Part shown: piece after piece, positions 23,621 through 37,533 of the stretch
How positions within the stretch are numbered: the stretch's first letter is position 1
How the letters are laid out: each line of letters begins with the position of its first letter
DNA from: Dicaeum eximium
Lineage: Eukaryota > Chordata > Aves > Passeriformes > Dicaeidae
Length of the DNA stretch: 64,000 nucleotides
Assembly (NCBI GenBank): GCA_013396995.1
Contig: VWZP01001424.1
Coordinates: 1 to 64,000 of the forward strand
Reading direction: 5' to 3'
Position numbers and translations under genes: made by a program
The notes under the pieces: model-generated
The model's input: only the letters and a program-made list of their open reading frames with translations
Told to the model about the DNA's origin: nothing
Databases searched by the model: none

Positions 23621-26600
23621 GTATTTGGGAAAATATAAAGTCATCCTCTCTGTAAGATCTTGTCCTATTTCCTCAGGTTTTGACGGGTTTGATTTTTTTT
23701 TTGTTCCTTAATTTTAAATTTTTTTTTCCTTCTTCTTAAATGTCTAAGTCATAAAAAACTATTTAATTTTCCTTGATATACAGGAATAGGTATAATTTTT
23801 TAAAGACTACTTGATGTGGAGCAAGAGGAAGCTGTGTAATATATTAATGTTACATAATTATTTCTTATTTTCTTTTTAAACATCATCCTCTGACTCACTC
23901 TTCAGCTTTACCTGTAAGACTTTTACCAAAGGGAATATTTTTCCTGTTTCCACCAGCAAAACAGGAACACAAATTTGAGAGGAAAAGAAAGATTCACTGC
24001 TAACATATCTGTGGCAGAGGTTTGTGTGTTTTTCTACCCATTCACCTACTAATCTTTGTTAAGCTGTTGCTGTAGTGATGGATCAGTTTTTCCATTCCAG
24101 CAGCCTTTACATGTGTTTGTCAATCATTCCTATTAAACATGCATTGGAATACAAAATTCAACCGGCCAATAGACAGATTAAGCTTCAAATTCAGAAAGTT
24201 CAGTTAGTAATTCCATCTTTGGTAAAAGGTTTGAATTATTTGCATGAAAGAAACATGGCATTTCAAGTATTTCCTTTATGGTTTGTAGTGAATATTAGGT
24301 GTATTATCAAAGACAAAATCCCAGCACATAAAAAAGTTACAAGGTCCAATGGACTCTCACTAGATCCAGAGAGCTATGGCCCCCCCAACTACTGATGCTG
24401 AGACTTCTACCTGCTCTGAAAATAAACCTGTGCTATTAGCAAACATTTTCTGTATTAGTTGATTTGGACAGCTAAAACATTAATTGAAGTAATAATAAAT
24501 TTTCAGCTTTGTGCTTATGATGTGCTCCTTTTTGCCTGTAACAAAGTTCGAGTTGACACTTTCACAAAAATTTCTGATGAAGTAGACAGCCAGGTATGAC
24601 ATCAATAGCATTGAGTAATACGCATAAAGAAGAAAAAAAGGCTTAAGCACCAACACAGTATTCAGGCTGACTGACTTTTATATTATACCTCTCATCAGCA
24701 GAAGTGAATGAGGGTTGAACACATCATATTCTGTACCATTTTAATTCAAAGAGCACAATTTACAATAATCTTTCTGAAAGAACATTAGCTCATAAGGCAC
24801 ACAGCTTTTTCTTTTTGCATTTTCATTGTTTCATTTAGTTTAAAATGTGTATTTTCTACAATGGTATTTCTTTGTGAATCAGAATTCAATGGTTTCCATT
24901 TTTTTTCCAGAGCAAGACTATTTTTCCTATTACCCATCCTGCTTTTTAAATTATCAAGATTATTTTTTTAAGAAATAAAAGTTCTGCATTTCCCTGTAGT
25001 TTATACTAGATTTGCTAGATTTATCTAGATTTGCTCCTAAAATTCTATTTTCTAAACAAGACTGTGCCATGCATTGTTCAAATGAAGAGCTACTTCTTTC
25101 CATATATATGGGATGGCGTATAGTGGAAAGAAAGGTAATCCTTCTTAGTGGAGGCTGTGCAAGTGTCAAAACACCATAACAAAAATTACCTAAGGGATCT
25201 CTGGTCTGAAAATTCAAACTTCTAAACAGTTTTAACAAAAGTTAGAAATTAAATAGAGTACAGAACTTGAGAAAGTACAAGATCAGGGCACATAAATTTT
25301 TGTAATAAAAGAAGTATTAAAAATTTGCAACTTCTGAAGTAGTCATTGAGAGTTTAAGTAGTAAATTTAATAATTTTCCATAATTATTAATATTTTGCTC
25401 TAACACTAGTCATATTCATACTGGCAAAGGCATTGTAGAAACTGGATAACCCTCCAATAAATATTTTATCAAAGACTGACTTAATGTAAAAGTGGCTTTT
25501 CTAAAATATATGGAATAAGAAAGTCTCTGAAATGATAGGATAAACCCTTTGTTTACCTTCATGTCTGTATCGTGGTTGAGTCCACAAGAACATGTTAGTG
25601 ACAAATAAAAAATAGATATTTATCTTTGGTGCTTGTCCCTTTTGACTTGCAGAGCTGAATAGCACAAGAAAAAAGCAGCTGTCTCCAGAGAGATTTCTTT
25701 ACTGTTTATAGAAAATAGCTTAACTGTCATTCTTGTTAGCTTACTTTGGGGTCTAACAGTAAATGACATTTTCTCAGGTTTGTGAAAAAAAAAATCCCAT
25801 TGTAAGGTTTGAATTCAGAGTTCTAAGTACAAGAATTTAACTCCGAGACAGGTCACCTGTGCAGTGTCCATGAAAAAATTGTAGCTTCATGGTCTTCAGA
25901 AGCAACAAGTCATTATATTAGATAAAGGTATATTTGCAGACAGAAAATTAAATTAAACAGCTTAACTTCAGGATGTGCTCATTTGTTTATCTAAGAAAAA
26001 TAATCAGGAATTCCAAAACTTCACTTTCATTGCATAAAAATGTATGTTTGTATTTGCCCATATATATCTGCACATAACCTATTTGTGTTAACATATCCTT
26101 TGCAGACATGAAAGAGAAAGAGGTTCATTCTCCCTGATAGTCTGGATTCTTCAGCAATGAATCACAGGTCTTTTTCACCTTAGTTAAGAGAGGTTGAGGT
26201 AGGACAAAGCAGCTGTACAGTGCTGAACCATTTCTTTGAGTGTGATCACATGTACTCTAGTAACAATGAAGAAAATACTTTTGCTGATATTAAGGGTAAA
26301 ACAATCAGATGTTTTAAAGAAAGAAATAAAATATCATGGTCAAAATCACAGTCCAAAATATGCACATATGCATATATAAAATATACATGGTCTAAAGCAT
26401 GCATATATGGACATGCAGAAGCATGTATGCATGCATAAACCTCACATGTAAAACAAACAAAAAAAATCTGAGCTGCTTGGTGAAATATTAGAGGTGAACT
26501 GACTGTGATTAAAGACTTGCAAGAAAACCAGATGTCTAACAAATAGTAATATTTCCTGTATATTCAAAACCACAAAGGTTTCAGCTAAATACCTACTGTC

Positions 26601-26894
26601 AGGTTTGTGCCATACTTAAAGAACTATTTGGAACAGCTGGAAAAAGATGAGACATCAGAACGATTATCAGTGTCTAGGAAACATGATTTCTATGAAAAGA
26701 CTGAATGAACTGGAACAGGTCATCCTAATGAAAACTGAAAAAATCAAGATAATAATCTCTTAAATACCTAAAATTATGGTATAAGGATAAAAGGATTACA
26801 AAAATAACAATGGTCTTTAAAATTTAATGGGGGAAAATTAGATTAGATTAAGCTAAAAAACCCCACATTAAACTTTATCAGAAATGTAGCAGAG

Positions 26895-26921
26895 CATTAA
26901 ATACATTAAATACATTAAATA
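26895..26921 (+). repeat. 9-bp unit, three perfect tandem copies
   Basis: CATTAAATA is repeated three times without mismatch. A short slippage repeat. Confidence 0.9.
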
Positions 26922-27236
26922 CATGTATTGTTAAGCCTCTCTTTTAAGTGTTTTTAAATTAAGCTGGACAATAATCTGAAGAATATTGTGGGTACAAGTA
27001 TTCCTTCTTGGAACATGGAACATGAACTTTAGGCTGAAGATTCTAAGATTGATGGTGAGATTTTTGGTTTTGCATAGTTAACAATTATAATCATTGCTGC
27101 ATTCAAAGACACTAAAGACCAAGAAAAACGGGTAAGTCTTTTTTTCCTACAGTCATTGTAACTAAATGTATGTATATAATACAACATGCATTCTGTAGAT
27201 TGGACAGAGACACAGTATTATGGGTCAAGTACTATA

Positions 27237-27630
27237 AATCATAGAATTATAGAATGTTTTGGATTGGAAAGAACATTCAAGATCATCTATTTCCAATCCT
27301 CTACCATGGGCATGGGCATGGGCAGGTGAATCAGAGCCCCATCCAGCCTGGCCTTGAACACCTCCAGGGATGGAACAGCCACAACTTCTCTGGGCAATCC
27401 CTTTCAGTGTCTCCCCACTCAAAATAAAGATTCTTTTTTCCTAATATTTAATCTAAACTTTTTCAGTTTGATGCTATTCCCCCTTGCTCTTTCACTACAT
27501 GCTCTTGTAAAAAGTCCCTGTCCATCTATCTTGAAGGCTCATTTCATGTCCTGGAAGGTCACAGTTGGGTCATGTCTAAGTTGTCTTTTTCAGTCTGAAC
27601 AAAGCCAAATCTCTCAGTCTTTCCTAGTAG
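27237..27630 (-). mobile_element. CR1 LINE 3' part, antisense
   Basis: Reading left to right, the segment opens with ATCATAGAATTATAGAATG, the reverse complement of the CR1 tail. It continues with GATTGGAAAGAAC, CCATCCAGCCTGGCCTTGAA, CTCCAGGGATGGAACAGCCA and TCTCTGGGCAA, all classic CR1 text on the minus strand. About 390 bases of the 3' region survive. A GGGCAT triplicate at 27,306-27,323 is a local expansion inside it. Confidence 0.9.
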
Positions 27631-29689
27631 AAAATAAAAAAGTGTGCATGTTACTTTATTATCACTACTGCAGGAGGAGAAAATTCACATCTTTCTCTTA
27701 GGAGACGATGTTTAACGCTCAACTCAGGACACTGTTGACTCTTTGAGTCACTTCCAAAAGCATGAAACAAAATTAATTGAGAGGTACTTTTTATTCCATA
27801 TGACATTGTATTTTCATGGAATTGTTAAACAGTTTGTTCAGTGGTAGCTGTGAGGTTTTAGTAAGGTTCAAACTCTGACAAATAAGAAGTTGGAGCTAGA
27901 ACCTGTGATGCTTAGAAACATGTACATGTACGCAGAAATGTGTTTGTACTATAGTTACCATCTCTTCTGTATTTAACACACATCTGCTTCAGAAGTTCTG
28001 TCTTTTTCTACATAATGACATTGCCTTTCCACTTCTACTCAGAGGAGCACTCGCTAATTTCTTGTCAGGTCAGGCATCATGTTAATTTGTGATTCATAAA
28101 GAATTCATTGAAATAATCTATTCTAGTAATGGAATATCAAGAGCAAATATGAAAATATTTATATCCATTTAAAAAAGTAACTGAGATGTCTTCCTTTGAG
28201 GACTTTTCGAGTAGTGGGACTTATCCTTTGGGTATATAAGTACTTTTTTTACTTTAGTCATAGTCATTCCCTGACTGTTTTGAAAACATTTTACAAACCA
28301 CAACTGTTGAGTTCAAATTGTGCCATACATATTTTTGTGACACTGAGTTTATAAAATTTGTGATATTTGACTATAATCATTAGATACTCTTGCCATCATA
28401 TTAAGAGTTTTCCTGGAAATTTACATTCGTGTAAATGGTTTGGTTTATGTTACATATAAATATGAAGGAGTGGTTCATCATCATTAAGAATGCTTGGACT
28501 TTGTCTCATTAACATAGTCTTCTCCTTTTAAAGGAAATATATATGAAAGTGATGGATGCTACAGGTTATGTATTCAGCTTAGAATAAATTTTGTGACAAT
28601 CAGCATTATTTTGTCCCAAAAAGAAAACCCTTGTACAGAGCGTATTTATTGGAATGGAAATATAAAGCTTTGATGTAAGTTTCTTTAGAAAGTGAAAAAG
28701 AAGCTGAACCAGACACGGTGGTTTGTACAGACTGTGTGTTTCCAAATCTTTTTGACATGCTGTCCAGAAGAATAAGCCAGACTACCAAGGGGTTTGAAAG
28801 GAGATTTCCTAAGTGATTTTAAAAAGTAATACAGTTTGTTAATTCATCAACTGTTGTTAAATTAGTGTGTTCCCTTAACTGTCACCTCGGGTTTCATCCA
28901 AACACAATTCTACAGTTACGTTTAACCACAGGGCATGTATTCACAAAACCATTTAAAATGCATCCTTTTTTTACAGATGTTCTCTGTGTATTGTTCCACA
29001 CTACAATTTCTTTGTAATGATTGCAGAACAGCAATATTGTTAAGAAGATAAAGTTTAATAGCATGTCACATCTTCAGCTTAGAAATCATTTAGCGCAATA
29101 AACAGATGGAGGTCTTTCTCCTTCAAAGTAAGTGCTCTTGTAAAAACTTTCCCTCTGAATGAAAATGAGTAAACAGCACATTTAAAGAAATTGTTTGTGT
29201 GTTAAATGTATAAAATATGCACAGGTGTTCATGTGTACATCTATACACTTCCACTCACTGGTTTGTCCCTCATGCCTTTAAAAAAAAAAAAAAACAAACA
29301 TGATGCACTCCCCATCTCTGTTTTTCAGGTCACATCTGAAAATAAAATTTGCTTTATGCCTCAAAAAGATTTTAAAGGTTTTATTTCTGTTTTTTGGTGA
29401 ATAAGCAACCCATTTTTTTGGGGATTTAATAATTTTGAAAGAAGTTGATGCACATCCAGGCCAGTGGACAAACAAGGCTCTTTCTCTCCCTGTTTGCTTT
29501 TCACGCTCAATAAGCCACTTCACCTGCTCACCACCAAGAGCAGATTGATCTTCACTAGTGCTAGCACATTCATTCACACACCTACACTCACTCCAGTCCC
29601 TGAGACACAGATACCAATCTTTATAGATCAAGCATCATCTTAAAAAGATCTAGTCATTCAGGAAAAAATAAAATACACATTCAGAAGAT
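27631..29689. other. Intergenic, no gene seen
   Basis: AT-rich sequence with only chance-length reading frames and a poly-A run at about 29,281-29,294. No RNA gene or transposon was recognised. Confidence 0.45.
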
Positions 29690-31120
29690 CGAGAAGCTCA
29701 GGTTTGTGAGCACCTGTGGAACCTGACCATACATAAACCTATTGGACTTTATGAGATGCATCCCACAGTCCTGAGGGGATCAGCTGATGTAGCTGCCAAG
29801 CCACTCTCCATCCTACTTTACAAGTCATGGCAGCCAGGTTTCGGTTCCTGTTGACTGGAAAAAGGAAAACAATGCACCTATATTTTAAAAGGGCAGAAAA
29901 GAGAAGACCCTGGAAGGGTCATGGAACAGATCCTCTTAGAAGCTCTGCTAAGATAAATGAAGGACAAGGAGGTGGTTTGAAACAGGCAGCATTGCCTCAC
30001 CAAGGGCAAGTGCTGATTGACCAAACCAGTGGTCTATGATGGAATGATTACATCAGTAGACAAGGGAAGGGCTATGGGTGTCATCTATCTGAACTTCCAT
30101 CAGCCCTTTGACATGGTCCCCCACAATATCCTTCCCTCTAAACTGGAGACAGATGGATTTTACAGTTTGTATAGTCACATCCAGAAGGCAGTGGTCAATG
30201 GCTCAATGTTCAGATGGAGATCAGCGGCAGGTGGTGTCCCTCAGGAGTCTTAATTTGGATCGGAATTGTTTTCATGTCTTCATCAGTGACACAGAGAGTT
30301 GGATCCAGTGCACCCTCAGCCAGTTTGCAAATGACATCAAGTTTAGTGGTTCAGATGACGCACCTGAAGGACAGGACACCATTTGAGAGGGGACAAATGG
30401 GCTCAGGTGAGCCAAATGATGCAAGGTGCTGCAGCTGGGTCAGGACAGGCCTCAGTGTCAAAACAAGCTTGGGGTTGAAGGGGCTGGGAGCAGCCCTTCT
30501 GAGAAGGACTTGGGGATGCTGGTGAATGGAAACTGGACAGAAAGACAAGAGATCTGTTGCCAGCAGGTCAATGGAGGTGATTCTTCTCGTCTACTCTGCT
30601 CTTTTGAGACACCACCTCTACTGCATCCAGCTCTGGGTTATTCAGCTCAGGAAAGAGGTGGACCTGTTGGAGTGGGTCCAGAGGACAGCAACAGAAATGA
30701 TCAGAGGCCTGGAGCATCACTCCTTGAGAAAAGGCTGAGATGGTTTGGGTTGATCAGCGTGGAGAAGACTCCAGGAAGATCTCATTCTGGCCTTTCAATA
30801 CATAAAGGGATCTTGTAAGAAACATGGGGACAAAGCTCTTACAAACCTCAGCTGATCTGTTGAGATAGGACAAGGGGTAATGAGTTTTAATTAAAAGAGA
30901 GTAGGTTTAGACTAGATATAAGGAAGAATTATTTTTGCAATGGGCTGGTGAAACATCAAAAGCGTGTTCCATCCCAGGAAAGATTCAAAGTCAGGTTGGA
31001 TGAGGCTCTCAGCAAACTAATCTAGTTGAAGATGTCCCTGCTTATTACGGGACATCTGGTTGGACTAGATGTACTTTGAGATTCCTTCTACCCTAAACTA
31101 TTCTATGACTCTGTGATCTT
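29690..31120 (+). mobile_element. CR1 LINE, 5'-truncated, 1.4 kb, dead
   Basis: This is the longest CR1 copy in the window. It starts within the second ORF, upstream of the reverse transcriptase core (a GAGATGCATCCCACAGTCCT segment near 29,752). It passes through the polymerase region and the GCCAGCAGGTCAATGGAGGT segment near 30,551. It ends with ATTCTATGACTCTGTGATCT near 31,120. The coding part is broken by frameshifts and stops. The left edge is approximate. Confidence 0.9.
30077..30386 (+). pseudogene. CR1 reverse transcriptase remnant
   Basis: Two pieces of the polymerase core lie in different frames, so at least one frameshift separates them. The first, around 30,086-30,145, resembles RT motif A but has YLNF where the family has YLDF, so the metal-binding aspartate is lost. 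The second, at 30,324-30,335, reads FAND in place of FADD of motif C. Both changes would inactivate the enzyme. This is old LINE debris, not a host gene. Confidence 0.85.
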
Positions 31121-32684
31121 GAGAATTTAATTTAATCTTGTATACTTATTTTCAATTTATTTGTAGAAGAACAAGAACAGATCTGACCTCAGGACATACT
31201 TATTTTTGGGACTGAGTTTCAGGTTGCTTTTATTTGTGGTCCTGTAAATCTGGCATTTTTCTCTGTCCTTTAAGCTATTATAAGTCATCATGTCATGGCT
31301 CATTCATTAGTGGATTGATATATCAGAATTATTTGTTGATAATTGCATCTATCAATTCTATTTCTACATCCAGATATTCATATTTATCTTATTTAAATCC
31401 AGTGCAATTCACAATGCTTCAGGTTTAAAACTCATTATTCTTCTGAGGAGAAAGGCAGGACTACATTCTTCATTTTACAATTCTCAAAAGAAAGACATGT
31501 AAAATGGGATTCATCCCAGGGTGGTTTTTCTTGTGGCTGAGAGAAAGACACATTGTCTCTTTACAATGTAGATATTTAAAGTAAATCAGATGAATCTGCT
31601 CTAAAAAAAAGTTTTTCTCTCATGAATATAATGGGTGACCAGGTGATGTGGACACCTTTATCATAGCTCCCTAAAGCTGTATGAGGCAGAATCCTCACAG
31701 AGAGCTGTCATAACTTTCCTGAGTTCACAGGAAATAGCTTGCAAAGGCAATTCAGTCCAGGTCCCGTGTGTCTCATTTGTAGAAATTCTCTCCTGCCTAA
31801 AAGAACTGTACTGACAGTCTATAAATATAACATTTATGGGGTTTGGAGGGGAATTACTGAAGGTGTATTGCTGGGAGGTAAAAAGGCTTTCCATGATTTT
31901 ATGGTCACTTCAATTTAATTATTTCCCTCCTATAATTATTTTCATACCTCTGATTAGTCATTAAGTCATTGGTTTCCTGATTAATTGATCAAATTAATTT
32001 CCATACTGATTATCTATAATTTTTACCAGTTGCTCAAACAATTTCCATTTGCTATGTTTCTAAACTATACTAGTAAAACACTGAATGTGAATATCTATGT
32101 TAAGTCTGCATTTGCCTCTCATCCTTTCAGTACAAATAGAGGAAAATAAGTTGTTTATCAAAATACAAGTGTGTCTTTGGCTTAATTCTGTAAAGATTTT
32201 TCATCAAGAGTAATTATTTTTAGGTATGTACACAGAGAATAAAATAATTCTAAGCAAATATTTAACATGTAACTTGCATGACTGTCCAATGGCCTGGCAA
32301 ACAAAGAATTAGGACTATGGTTTTATGAGATGCCTCTTCAAATACAAAGCATTTTGGAAGACTGAGTTTTCATATTACTCTGTGGTTTGTTTTTTTTTTT
32401 TTTCCTCTGTAGTACTTCATGTGCTGAACCAAAACTTTAAGTGTTGAGTATAATATATTACAACTTTTGAAAAATAAATTCAGGCAAAATACCTTTTGAG
32501 AATACATTATAGCATATATTGCTTCATTATTATGATCTGAGTTGAACAGTTAAAGCGCAAATATATAACTGAGCTTGTCTTAAGTCATGAGACTTTTAAA
32601 GGTAATGACACCCAATACCTTATATTAAAACTTTAAGTGTCTTATTATATTCATCCAAAGCTGACTACATCTTTGAAGGGAAGG

Positions 32685-32765
32685 AATATATATATTCCTA
32701 TACACACACATATATATATATGTACCTATAAAAATATACATATCTCCAAGCTCTTATAGATATAT
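32685..32765. repeat. AT/AC-rich simple repeat
   Basis: Runs of TATATA, CACACA and TATATATATGTA follow one another. Such mixed dinucleotide tracts are common and prone to slippage. Confidence 0.75.
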
Positions 32766-35238
32766 ATTATAGCTATCTCCAAATTTATCTTCTTTCTCTT
32801 CATATGCTGCATCACTGCATCTCAAGTAGCTGTGTAATTGGTAACATTTGATTTGAGCTTAAACATTATGAAAAATGGAAAATAGAAAACAGATATTTCT
32901 ATCAAGAAAAAAAAAAATCAAAGACAAGGAAAAGAAAACCCTGTGGCACAGAAACAGGAGAAATAATAGGAATGCTATTAAAAAGCCCTGGACCCTAGGA
33001 CCATATATTTAAGTAGGTTTGCCATAACAGGAGATCCTAAATAGCAAATTATTAAAATATATATATTTATTAGAAATGGTGTACTTTTTTCTCCTTTTCC
33101 CATATTATCCAAACTACCTTTACAGTGAATATGTAATCAATCACATTTGCCTCACAGGCAAATCATGCATTTATACGCTCAATTTTGTAATTTTTTTGAC
33201 TAATTCAGGCAAGATTAAGAAGCAAAACCACACACAGAAATAAGGTGAGACCACACAGAGGAAAAAAGTGTAAAATGGATGTTTCCCTCTCCTTGTGCAG
33301 GAGTACATTTCTCACTTTCAGAACAAGGCAAAGGACAGGTGAGGAAAAGTGAGCTAGCCAAAGCTGAAAGGAGCAAACTGCGCCAAATGAATGTGCATTC
33401 TCCTGAAGCCATGCCTGATCCATGGGCAAATCCTCACATAGCCCTTGATATATGAAGTTTTATACTTCAATATTACTTTAATACTTTATAATACTTTATA
33501 CTTTAATATTTCTATTAAATTACCTGAACTTCTCCTCTAAGTGAAAACACAGATCAAAAACTAGGGTTTGTGAGCCAATAACCACAAAGTTACTAAACCT
33601 TTGGAAAAAAGATGGGCAGCAGGGCACAATACAGGGACGTTCACACTGCACATCAGAGCATTGTCTGTGTTTCAGTAGGGAGGGCATGTGGAACTTTGAA
33701 AAGCAGTTTGAGATATTTTACAATATTATGCAATGCTATTCAATCTATTCATTCAGCTTTAAGATCTTTCATTGCCTTTGCTTTTCCCACATCTATCAAA
33801 ATTCCCAGCTCTTTCCTCCAGGCTTCACCAGATGTAAGACTTATAGAATCAATTTTTTTTTTTAATACAAAAGAAAAAATTGTAATAAGGTGTATTTTTT
33901 AATGTTTCTATTCAGATCAGTTGAGTTGAAAGTCAGAATAAGGGATAATAGAGATGAACAATAATAGGTGTACAAAAGATTTATTAAAAAACTCTTTATA
34001 CAAGCACTAGATATATCTGATACTGACAATATAAACTTTGACCAAAAGAACTCCAGTCTTTAATTTTTTTTGATTCTGTACAAGTTCATCAGTTGACAAA
34101 AGAAATATTTTTTTTTTTTAATCTGGAGGAATTTCCAAATACATTCACTTCTGAATATGTTGTAATATAGTGACAGTGGAGATGACTTCAGGCTTTGAAA
34201 GAAAATATGTATCATATTCCATTCAATGGACACACACTCCCACTATATACAGACAGAGGGTCACAAGCAGAGTGGTATTGCTGGTAAATTTACTTGGGGT
34301 TCATGCTACTAAAAAGGGAAGTATTGCAATTATTCTCTAACATGTATGTTGAATATTCAGAAATAATATGTATGGGTTGTTCTTCAGTTTTCTGCAATTT
34401 AAAGATTGTAAAAATATGGCAAACTCTTAATGGTTTTATGGATGTAGAGTATTCTAAAATAATAATTTTAGGAGGGTGTTCCTCCTTCCTCTGTTTCTCT
34501 TCTACTAGTTCACCATGACTTTATTAAAAAACAAAATTAGCTTTTTTTTATAATCAATGAAAATTGATGCAATATTAGACTAGAGAGACACTAATTTAAG
34601 TGTCTAAATGTAGTTGTCTAACCATCTGTCAAGGTGGGTGAAGAGTCAGGTAAGAAAGCCCTTGGAGCCAAGAGACTCGTCTGTTGATCAAATGTAGGTG
34701 CTTATCCTAACGTGCTGCGTCCCTCCAGCCTCTCTTGCCTGAATTGTCTGATTATCCCCTGACCGTAAAGTAGCCTTTGACAGCTCTCAAGGCTGCACAT
34801 CTTCACTGTTACAGATTTCCTCTTTCCCTGCTACTAAGAATTTCAACTTCTCTTCTGCCCATAGAAGAAGCTCAATGGCAAGCGTGGAGACACTCACTAT
34901 GTTATGAACTTTTCATGATAAAGCTCACAAAATTTACACTGTTCTTTAGGAAAGATGAGGAATAGTTGCTGAAAACCTAAAGAACTGGTCCAGATAAAGA
35001 GATGTGATGGCTTGGGCCTGTTTAGACTGAAGATCAGTATGTTCTCCAGGCTGATGTGGAGAAAGCAGGAAAGAATTGAGGTGAAGCAAGAATGACCAGT
35101 TCAGCTTTAAATTATTACTCTGGCCGGTGGCTTGAGTAGCTTGAATTTAGGCTTGGTATTACATGTCTTGTGAATCACTTGAATTTTTTTGGATGGGCTG
35201 AGTTTTAGTCTCTTAATTGATTATATTGGCCTTGTATT

Positions 35239-35290
35239 ATTGGATTGTATTAATGACATTATCCAATTATATTGGATTGTATTAATGACA
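35239..35290 (+). repeat. 20-bp direct repeat, 32-bp spacing
   Basis: ATTGGATTGTATTAATGACA occurs at 35239-35258 and again at 35271-35290 without a mismatch. The flanks differ, so this is a short local duplication. Confidence 0.9.
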
Positions 35291-37255
35291 ATATGCTCCT
35301 CAAACAATGTTATATTTTCATTAACCTTTAACGACTAACTGAGTATAAATGACAAACTACATCTGCTGCTTTCTCTCTGTCTGTATGTTTCATCCTTCCT
35401 ATATTCATAACCTCTGTAACAGGATATTCTAGTCAATAATGTTCCCAATGCAGCCAGAACAAATAGCTTTCCACAGAATATGGGAATATATGCTAGGATC
35501 TCACCTGCTTGTATTGATGTATTCTGGTTCATCACGTGCTTTACATGTTGCAGTTGTTTTGCCTGTACAGACACAATCTGTCTCTTGAATTATATAATCT
35601 AGAAACAGTTGTTCCATTATTTCAGAGACATTAGTATTGCTAAATAGGTTTTGTCATCTTATTTAAATCATTTTATATAAGCATTTGCTGTCAAATGCAT
35701 GTTTGAGATTTTCTGAATTATTTTAGCCTACAGAACTGTCAGCATCAACAAAGTTATCTGTGCTAAAACATAGATGCCCATACTAAAAGCAAATGCCTTT
35801 CTTATTCTGTGAAATATGCAAAAAAAAAAAAATAATCACGTCCCACCTTATTAACTGATGAAAAGTGATGCATTTTTCTCCCCAGGATTCACTGGAATAC
35901 TGGTTCTGGTTTAGAAGTAAAAACTGTATTTTAGTTATGGAAAGAATCTATTCATTACAGTTTTACATATGCAGGCACAATAATGACATTTGCAATAATT
36001 TTGCTATAGACATTAGGACAATACAGTTAACTTAAGAGTCTAAATTTTACATACATACATTTAATATAACATTGAACTAGCATGTATTCCATGACTTATA
36101 TAAATTAATCTTTTAAATGTTGTTTTTTAAGCAAGCTGTATTTAAAGGTCTGGAATCCACAGCAAAGTTACTAGCAAAAGCTTCCTTTTGGATCAGTGTT
36201 AATGTTAAAATTGAAAACAAAATAGAGCAGAAGGTAGGTAAATGAGAAAGTTTTCTGATTTTCTTCATACTGGCCAAAATTAGCACATACTTCAAAAAAA
36301 GCCATCTAAATTTAAACTAAATTTCCGAATCTGTACAATAAACTGAATTTACATTCAAATGATTAACAAAGGTAAAATATATATGGATTTTGGTAGTTAA
36401 TATGGTCACTACAACCATTTAATTTTCACTTCAATATTGTATCTTTTTGTTGTATGCAACATGTAACAAAATTCCCTCACAGGAGTCTCATTCTAATAAT
36501 TTCCAGGCTTTCATGTTGTATCTTTCACTGGTGAGCTTGAAGAAGATGCATAACACATTATATCAAATATCTCCTTAGTAGTAGGCATGACTACACCATT
36601 TTTATTTTATAGCTGCATGATGTGATTTGCCTAAGGGGCCTCAAAAAGCCAGAGGCCATTCTGCTTTAACAATCACTGGATGATTGAATAAAATAGGAAA
36701 AAAAAAAAAATACTAATTATGGATTGAAGTTGTGTATTTGAAATTGAATTAATGTATTCAGAAAATTTCTGCTCTGGACTGTTTTAAAAGATTAAAAAGC
36801 CAAATCATGACAAGGTTGAGTACTTTGAAGGCTGATTTAAATGGTAAGGCTTAATCATCTTGTGGGTATGGAGGCGTAATTCGAAACGGATTAACAGTTT
36901 ACAACGTAACATTTTAGTCTACATAAACTTTGCTGGATATTTTTCGAAGTCAGTGAAAAGCCGTGAGCACTCTAGCACATTCTTTAACAGTGGAAAGAGT
37001 TACTCCTAAATATTATGCCTGTCTTTTGAAGGCTTATATCTGGGAAAATGATGTTAACCTTTTTTGACCTATCACTCAGCTGTATCCAACTCCTGAGCAT
37101 ATTATGGCAATTATGTGTGTTTGTACACCGCATGTAAACTATTCGATGTAAAAAGCAGCATGGGTGCCTCTGTGCTCAGAGTTATCCAGGCAAGGGGATT
37201 GAGGACCCTGTGCTAGAACCACAGGCTCCTACACAGTGCATAAGAAGAGGTACTT

Positions 37256-37533
37256 TTTCCAAGGTCTTGTAGTGATTGGACAAGGGCGAATGGATTCAAA
37301 CTGAAAATACATTTAGGTTAGGTATTAGGAAAGCATCTTTACTGTGAGGGTGGTCAGACCCCGGAACAGGTTGCCCAGAGAAGTGGTGTCCCATCCCTGG
37401 AGGTGTTCAAGGCCACACTGAGCTCTGAGCAACCTGGTCTTATGAAAGGTGTCCCTGCCCAGGACAGGGGGTTGGAATTGGATGATCTTTAAGGCCCTTT
37501 CACTACAAACCATTCTATATTCTATATATTCTG
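37256..37533 (+). mobile_element. CR1 LINE 3' fragment
   Basis: The segment has the usual CR1 3' order: GGACAAGGGCGAATGGATTC, GGTATTAGGAAAGCATC, GGAACAGGTTGCCCAGAGAA, CCATCCCTGGAGGTGTTCAA, then TTGGAATTGGATGATCTTTA and an ATTCTATATTCTATAT tail. It is 5'-truncated and about 280 bases long. Confidence 0.92.

Larger units (their letters stand above)
20667..27236. other. Intergenic, no gene seen
   Basis: A long AT-rich stretch without a supportable gene or transposon. It includes poly-A near 22,151, T/GTTT low-complexity sequence at 23,585-23,620, several homopolymers at 23,690-23,730 and a 9-bp triplicate at 26,895-26,921. The 106-codon frame near 24,075 has no recognisable domain and is most likely chance. 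Confidence 0.45.
31121..37255. other. Intergenic, no gene seen
   Basis: A long AT-rich stretch with no supportable gene. It includes AT-rich simple repeats near 32,685-32,765, TACTTTATA-like units at 33,460-33,515, a 20-bp direct repeat at 35,239-35,290 and a CpG-containing patch at 36,873-36,966 that may be a conserved element. Confidence 0.45.

Noticed and set aside
24075..24395. 106-codon open frame
   Set aside because: A short phrase looks slightly kinase-like (LNYLHERN), but none of the other kinase motifs is present. Treated as chance.
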